A stretch of DNA of 64,000 nt from Stenopsyche tienmushanensis (Eukaryota > Arthropoda > Insecta > Trichoptera > Stenopsychidae). Positions 52,301 through 61,300 of this stretch are shown here, one piece after another. A program made the position numbers and the translations under genes. Below the pieces are notes generated by a model that was not told the DNA's origin, made no database searches, and saw only the letters and a program-made list of their open reading frames with translations. The stretch's first letter is position 1; each line of letters starts with the position of its first letter. The DNA lies in assembly GCA_008973525.1 (NCBI GenBank), contig WACJ01000514.1:186001-250000 (forward strand). The letters run 5' to 3'.

Positions 52301-55300
52301 AACGTAATATGTTGTTCAAATTGATATATGTACCTTTCCCTACCGGTGATGTATTTACTACACCTCGACTCTAATAATGTGAATATCGATATGAAATATA
52401 ATAGATACGGCGTTCAGAATTTTTGTATTCCTCCGTAATATAATTACGAACCACATCAAAGTATTATAGTATGTAAGTATTCATCTGCCATGACGGAAAA
52501 AAATAATTTGTCGTGAAATCGGGAATTTTGCGAGTTTTAATCTGTGCAATGCAATCCCGAAATTCCGGGGTTGAAATTTTGGCTCGGAATTGGATTCCCT
52601 ATGTGTGTATCAATGAACCAAATTAAAAAACCTATCCTATAAACTTAACCTGGTCTAATTAATAAATAAATGTATAAAAATGGATCCAGAAATCGGATTT
52701 GTTAGGATATGCAACGCTCGTGATTCTTCCTTAAAGTATACTGTTCGTTCCGGCAAAAATATCGGTTTTGCCGGTTATCGGTTTTTAGTTTAGTTTCGGT
52801 TTAAACTCCTGGTATTATCATCGAGCAAGCTTATTTTTTAGTCAAGCTATTAAACACTCAGGTAAAATGTCGGTGCTAAAAGCTAAGTTATTTTGGGCAT
52901 TGAGTAAGTCCTAAATTTACACGAGTCATGTTTAAGCGGTTTTAAAAAGGTTTTTTTAGCATTTGTATGCAAAACATTTATAAAATAATAAAAATAGCTA
53001 CAACATAAACAACAATGAATAAGAACTTGAATAAACACAGATAGAAGGGAAATAGTAGCATCAAATATGCTGCTGAATCTAAACGAATCTGTGCAAATAT
53101 GCTCTTGAATCTGTGCAAAATCGAATGTTTTCGTATTTACATAAATATTTGTTCAATACTAAAATAAATGTTATATTCTTCAACGTTCAAGCTGAATGAG
53201 TTTAAAATTCCTTATCAACAAACTATCGTAATCAATTGATATATTCAATCCAATATCATAAAATGATTTAACATACAGGATACGCCAGGTAAACTACCTA
53301 ATTTAAAAAATTAATAACGTCAACAGTATAGGCAATATCAGTTTATTTATGTTTTCCGTTTGAAAGAGCGATGTTTAAAGTTTATATTTATTAAGTTTTA
53401 AAAATTATATCATTAAGGATGTCTCCGTCTTCATATTTTCTCAATATATCATATTCCGAAAAATAGGTTAATCTTGGAATCGATCGGAAATATAAATACT
53501 TTCAATTTGGATGCTAATCACAGTCTTTATAATAATATCATCATCATCATAGTGCAGCCACTAACAATCCACTGCAGAACTATGGGCCTCTTCAATATCC
53601 ATTCACAGGAAGGGGTTACATCCATTTCGTCTGTATCATACATTCACCTCCTCGTTCGCTCGATATTGAAGGTAGCATTACCACCGAGTTTTGTTTCGAA
53701 CGTTCACCCAACGGGTATCCTGAGTGATAATAATATAATAATACAGAAAGTAGCTTACTATACCAATACTTGGCTATTTTATGATTGGAAAGTATGTTCG
53801 TTGGTATTTTTGCGAAATCAATGTTTTTACATTGTTACAGTTTTGATAAAATAAATTGCATCTCTTGCTCCAAGAAAGATATTGCCGAGTTGGAAAATTT
53901 TGGTATTGCTTTTGTACGCTACAAGCGTCGCAATATCCGATTATCACATTTCAAGATCCCTGCAGACCTTTCTTACAAATAAGACTCGAGGATAATAACG
54001 ATGTCCATTCTGGCTTATCTAGTGCTTTCGTACCGTACAATATCAATTTCATTACTCTGTTATTTTTATCAGCACAGAAAAATAGTTCGTTTGAATAAAT
54101 TCCAAACTATGGCAAAAATAGCGCCCTATAGGCGTTCTCAGCTGTCGTATAACATTTTTTAGTCCGCTGACAACCTGACAACCTTTGATAGCATGCTCAC
54201 TAAATGGAAAATAATTTTCATTGTTGATATTCCAAATTTTATTATACGAATGTGCTTTTCAAGGACTCGGCTGAGAGACGTCTGCGAAAAATGTTTTAAT
54301 AAAGACCAGATCGTTATGCTAATATAAAATTGCTTCATTCCATCACCATTGTTTTGTATTTCGGGCCGAAATATATAAATCTGCCTCCATTTTCATAAGC
54401 TTATCCTGTTGGAATTCAATCAATGCCCGAAATTAATTCCACAATGGCGAGAAGCGTTAAATTGAAACAAGAGTAGACATCTAATGACCTTTAAATCGTT
54501 ACTATGACGTATTAATGCGCCCTTTATACAACCCTTGTCTGTCTTCAAAATATGATCGCATATTAAATATTTAGCATTATTGATTATCTATATTAAAACA
54601 TACAATTAAGATGCGAAATAATATCACAAATATTTAGGTGTAAAAGGTAGAATCATATACTGCAAAGATACTGTATTGGTTGGATTGACTTTCATATAAA
54701 TGTTAAATAAGAAATTTTTCATCGTACTAACAAATTTGCGAAATTTAACGTATTGATATTTTAGCTATGATTGTTTCAGTTCAGGTCTGACCTGATTGTT
54801 TGGATTATAAACGTAAATACTGAGATGTTTTGCAATCATAATTTAAATACCATTTATAAAATAATCATAATTTTTCTACTCATTCTATATATTTCTACAT
54901 TTTTTCATAGCAATTTATGCATATTTTTTTTGGTTTGCCAAGGAGCTGATAATTGAGTTTATTTATATATTTTTGTTAATAATTTTGCGATGTTTCAATC
55001 ATATAAAGAAGGGAACTTTGTGAAAAAAAGGGATTAAAATACGACATAATTTACATTAAGGCGCTCAATAACTTAACTTAAAACAATACGAAATTCATAA
55101 AGGTAGAAGTTAGAAAAAAAGATGAATAAACTACTTGTATTCATCTAATAATATTTTAATCTTTAATCTATGTACGTCCTGTTTATAGTCCTGTTAAATC
55201 TAGAATTATCCATAATCACTCGGAGTTGAACCGATAACTGTTATTTTTCGCGGAAAAAAAATCGTAACCGAACCGATATAAAAGGAACTGAATTGGAAAA

Positions 55301-58300
55301 CCGAAATGAAAAACATAACGGTTCGAAGCCTTGAAATAAACTGTATGTATTAATTCCGGTATTATACATTTTTTTGGTGTTTTTAATTCAAAAAGTACAA
55401 AGATGAAAGCAAAAGGATAAGGAGTAAAATCACGAAAATTATAAATCTACGAATACTCATGATTAGGGCTCTCAAATATTCGTAAAATCAATTATTCGAA
55501 TAACGAATATGAAATTGGTAAAATTTTCGAATATTTTACGTGTATACGAGGGTGATTCAAATATAACCCGGAATTTCGCTGTAGAAATTTATTAGTGATA
55601 TTTAAAAATACAAATGGAGTGTCTTATTTTTCTACATAGTTCTGTTCATTAGAAATAGATTTATTTCATCAGTTAGGAAGCTTCTTGTTCCCGTCACTGA
55701 AGAATGCTGCTGCAAGTATTTGCAGGGAATAAGGGGATTTGGACAACTCACTGTCAGTTCTGGAAAGGAGCAAGCTTAGTCCGGAAATTAGAGTCTATTA
55801 TTTAGTCCAAATGCCAGATAGTTGTCTTGAATTGAAAAAGTGGACTACGGAATTATTTTCCGTAAAATCCACCTTCCGCACATTTGGTGTCAAAACTATC
55901 GCAAAACTTTTTGAATACGATATATGCAAGACATTCTCTCCGTCTCTGTCTCCCATTCATAATCTTCGAACTCAACGTGCAAAACACTTTCTTCATCTCT
56001 GTCTCTCCCCGAACTCAACGTGCAAGAATGCTCTTTCTAAATCACTGGAATTCGATCGCAAATACGCGACTGTACTCATCAAGAGGTTAAAATTGGTCGT
56101 AATTTCGTTTTTAAAAAAACACTCAATTGTCGATGTGGTTGGTTTTATCGACAAAAGAGAATCATAAAGAATATCTAAAATATCACACCTTTTTATGACG
56201 CGATCAAAAATTTTGAACAGTTTTTCAATAAACTTTACATTATCCTTATAAACAACTGGTGAGCTGAATTAAATTATATCGGCAATTGTGTTGTCCAACT
56301 GTTTCTGTAATATTTCTGATTATATTATTTCTATTTATTTTCTTATTATTTGCAATTCTAAATCATAGTTGTTGGATGATTTAATTAACATTTCATATAT
56401 TTTTCTGCAAAGGGAAGAACGTTCTCCGTTTCTAAATGTAATTTTAACCTTCCATTTCATCTTGTTTTAACTTTCTAAATTGATAAAAAAAGCGAATAAA
56501 GTCCAATTAATTTTATCAATATTCAAATTTATGAACGTTGAAAAAAGGGCAAATATATTTGAATTTTCGAATATTCGATTGGGACTCATGTTCAAATATT
56601 AGTATAGTGAATTAAAATTTGCATTATAAATCATGGTCTAACTTTACCATACGTTGAAGGCAATGCATGAAATATCATTTTCCTAAAAAAGTCTTATATA
56701 AATCGCTTATATCCAATAACGAATATGGCACCAAAAGAAAAAATGTTCATGTTTAAATGATTATGAGACAAAAATAATAATTTCAAAATAAATTCGGATC
56801 TTCCATACATTGCTTGAATGTTAAATTGCTATTTTCTTTAAATATATTTATTTGTATTCAACCATAGAAAAGCCCACGTAATAACCTAATATAGTAAATA
56901 CATTGCTTATTGTTTGAGATTTAGAATTATCAGTGTATTTGTGGTCATTTGCAGTGACAGTCATATATTTGGCTATGTATATTTATATATATTATATATT
57001 TGTATCTATTAAGTAATGATTATGGATTTGTATGTAGTCTTATCGCCTGTAAATAGATTAATTAATTGTTATTTTGCTGAGGAGGCATCTGACAGAATTT
57101 AGATGAAAAAGCCAATTTACATCAGTGAAAGGCTAAGATAATTTAATTTAAAAGACAATTAAGCGTTTTAAGAAAACATGAGGATTTAGGCATCGGAAGA
57201 AAACATCTTCGAATAAGGTCAGATTTATTAGACTGAGATATTTTATCTCAATACATCGAGGGTGGATTGAATGTTGTTTGAAATTATAGCATGAAATTGA
57301 TATCCCCCGGGAGGAAATTGTGTATTTGATAAGATTTTAAAAAGCGCGTGGGCTTTTTGAGCAAAGCTTCAACTTTATTACGGAACGGAGAATTCTTTTT
57401 AGAGAAGTTAAAAAGACGCCGAAGATCTTAAGGAGTCATAATAATGTACGTATGCCACGTAGCTAAGAAATGAAGGGACAATTTAAGGTTTTTATCGTCA
57501 CACTTAAATTTTTTTACTGAGCATTTAGAAGAACCCGAGGCAAAAATTTGTATGCTGCAAAAATGTGAATTACACTTCATTTACGTGTATTATTTTTATT
57601 TGTCATTAAAACGGCAGAGTTGTAGAACTAAAAGATGAAAGTCGTTGACTCTCTTTCTCCTTGGATAGCATCCCTTGCGAACTTCAATTGCATATTTCAA
57701 AATTATGAATTCCATAATTTATTTTCGCAATAAATGTGAGCAATCATGCGCCATCGAAGCCACTCCAATGCGAATTGGATAGAGAGTTTTTTCTACGCTC
57801 TAAGTCTCCATTGCTTTTCAACTAAGTTATCTAATGTAACTTTTGTTATTCGCCCAGAATAATCGATCAACTTAGGGCCCAGGCCATTGTTAATTTATTT
57901 TGGAAGTTTTCACACAACTTTCCACACGTTATCAAGTAACCAAAGACGTGGCACCATTTTGCGCGCCAAATTCGGTAATCTAATATGGCGGAGCGAGGCG
58001 ACCATAAACATACAATATTGTCGAGATAAATGTAATAATACACGCAATAAAGCGCGTTTATGCTTCGGAGTGTAAACGTAGTAAAAATATTAATAAGGGC
58101 TTATACTATCGGAATCTTGACGTACTAAAAGGAACCTCGCAAGAGGGATTATTTTTAAGAACCGAGCATGAGATTAAATCTGGTTGTTAATTTATTTTTT
58201 TGGAGGGAGTGCTTTGACTTGAGAACTACCCCTGAGCTTTAATATTATTATACGAATGGTCGAGCACTAGATGGTGCAATCAGTGCTTGCATATAAAAGA

Positions 58301-61300
58301 GCGCTAAGAGGGGAAATCCCGACAAAAAGACACATGAGATCGAAACAGTTCTCCTTTATGATTCATCTTCATAAAGCGCAATCGTACTCGAATATCTAAG
58401 TTTACTAGCAGCGTTGCATTTAAATTTAATTTCATTAAATGTTAATAAAAACATTAATTGCGTCGCTTGTTTGTGAGTCCCGTGGGAACGCTCGGGATGT
58501 AAGAAAGGAGCCACAATTGGAATATTAATCATATTTTTATTATATCAAACTGCTAGACGTGCATTAAATTTGATGGAATGTTGTACCTGTAGATCATTGT
58601 TTCCCAACCTGGGGGTCGCGACCCCCAAAGGAGTCGCGACGGCTATTCTGTGGGATCGCCAACTTATACAGTCAACTAAAAAAATATTCATTTTATCATT
58701 TTTGAGACTGGAAGATTAAAGTGAAAAAAAAACACGTATGGGTTCTGTACGGATGGTGCACCATCTATGCTTGGGTCAAAATCGGGCTTTCAGAAAAAAG
58801 TAATAGAAGTAGCTCTCCAAGCAAACTGCATGATTCACCGGTATGCCCTTTTCATCAAGAATCTTCCAACTCCTTTTGCGAGATGTACTTCATTCGTTGA
58901 TAATAATCGTAAATTACATCAAATCTGGAGCTCTTAACACCCGTCTGTTTAAAAAGCGTTTCTACACTGCAGTACGCTGCATGTCGAAAGAAAGTGTTGT
59001 GAATCGTGTCTGAATTAAAAGATGAAATCGAGTTGTTCCTGGTAGTGCAAGAGAAACATGACGTTTTGGTAAACTTTATCGACAAAGCTTGGATGAAAAG
59101 AGTAGCATATCTAGCAGATATATTAGAACAGCAAAATAGGCTTAACCTGGAACTTCAGGGAAAGGAAACGAATATTATCGCATGTCACGATTATCCCAGG
59201 GCATTTTTATTCAAGCTGCAAAACTGGCCAAGAAAAATAAATCTTGGAAACATTGCAATGTTTAAAAAATTCTACAGTGTGTTAGATGAATCTGAAGATG
59301 AAATGAATTAAAATTTTAAGGATGAGATTTCTGGGCATCTCAAATCACTTGAAAATTGATACGAAATCCATTTTCTGCTATCCTTGAATCAAACACCAAT
59401 CCCTATGAATTACAAGATGATTTTTTTTTGCTGAAAGATCTGATCCAATGACACAACGCCTTCTTGACTTTTAATTAAGGCGTGATGCGACGAGCATTTT
59501 GTATGTATTTATTAATTGCGTGGTTTTGCATTTGTTGTTTTTTTTATTTTTTGGGGGGTCGCGGGTCGACTTTTATAAAAAGGGGTCGCCACCCGAAAAA
59601 GGTTGTGAACCTATGCTGTAGATAGTCCTGCGGTAAAGTGGTTGTACTTGTAGCTCAATCTTCTTAGATTCAAATCTACTGGAGGTGTGACTGGCAACCA
59701 TATTTTTAAAAATATATTTACGCTATGAAAACCATGTTTAAGTGATTGAGAATGGTTTCATTAAAAAGGGTTGCTAAAAGCCATATCAAAAATATTGTAT
59801 AATTGTTAATGGTTCAGTTATATTGATATTTTTTCAAGCATTCCCACGGAAACACCAATGACCTAAGATAAACAGTTGACAAATCTTCTTCTTAAAGTGC
59901 CACATTCGTTCATATTGAAAGTAGTCGAAGAATAATAGAAGATTTTTATGGAGGTGAATGGTTTTGTTACAAATCTAATCATACATATATAGTCCTGTTC
60001 GATTTTTTAAATCTTTTAAACCATTGACTTTTAAATTGGGATCCGCGAAGTCATTATCGGGGCTCCGCGAAAATATAAAAAAAACATTTATCTATACTTG
60101 AACAAGATATTTTTGTGGAATTATTTACAGAAAATATTAAAATAAGATCCATTTTGACCAATATTTGACCAAAAAACATTTGTTTGTAAAATTAAGTCTC
60201 AAGAACGACATATGGGATATTGGGACGGGGTAAAAGGTTAGAATGGGATCCATCAAAAATAAATTGTTTAAGAGGGGACGGACTATATAAGTTTTGAATT
60301 TAAAACCGAATCATTAAAACAAGAAACCAAGAGTCATAACACTATTCTAAGTTAGATTTACATCATTTTGCTGCAAAAAAACTTGAATTGTTGGATATGT
60401 TCTGTCTTCTGAAAATCATAAATTTCAGCAGATAAAAAAGTCTATACTGTGACTAAAAGAGCAATATAGAAAGAAGTCTTAAAATTTTCGGAATTAGGTG
60501 ACATGAATCGCTTTTTCCATAATTGGAAAACATATTTAATCAATCTGAGATTGATTATTGGGCAATTACGTTATTAAAACTGATTGTATTGTAAATGTTT
60601 TTTTTTGGCTTCTTTTAATCATCAAAATGATATCTGGTCCACAAACAAAATATTAATAGAAGTTTGGAAAATAAGTAGAATGATTCCCGGAATTCAATTA
60701 AATACGAAAGGTCAACAGGGCGCTGACATCCAGTGGGATGAAAATATTAAAAGGCTGCCCAATGTCTATTCATACTCAAAGATATTGTTTAAATAAGTAC
60801 GAAAAAATATTAAATAATTATATTATTTAATATTATATTATATGTTTTTGCATGAAAAATTCCCGGGAGATGTATAATTGGGCTAAATCCTCTATTCATA
60901 CAAAGTTTGAAATTTAAAGGAAAAAATATGTTTGCCCACCGTCAATGTTAGTTTCTAGTTAAGTTTGAATTCATTTCCATAGCAGAATATTATTAACGAG
61001 CTTGGCAGCATAGGGGGGTTAATCGAGCTGGGAAAATGTCGCAATCTGCTTAAGTACCGGATTAAAGGTACTTTAAAATAAAGTATTATGGGAAAACTGA
61101 TATGACAGCCTTCATCTAGAAACTAATAAAGGACTGTGAGTTTAATATTTAATGTCGAATAGCTCCGGAAAGCTCCGTGATTATATAGCGGCTGAGGTAT
61201 ATCCGTCGAAGGGCTTTCAGCGAACAAGCCGCACTAAAGACTGGATAAAAACCATTAGGGACATCCTGAAAGGCAAGACTGACATTAAACATTATTAAAA

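Noticed and set aside
55739..56167. A 142-codon frame
   Set aside because: It crosses an imperfect internal duplication and transposon-end sequence; the peptide is not family-like and probably reflects chance in degraded repeat DNA.
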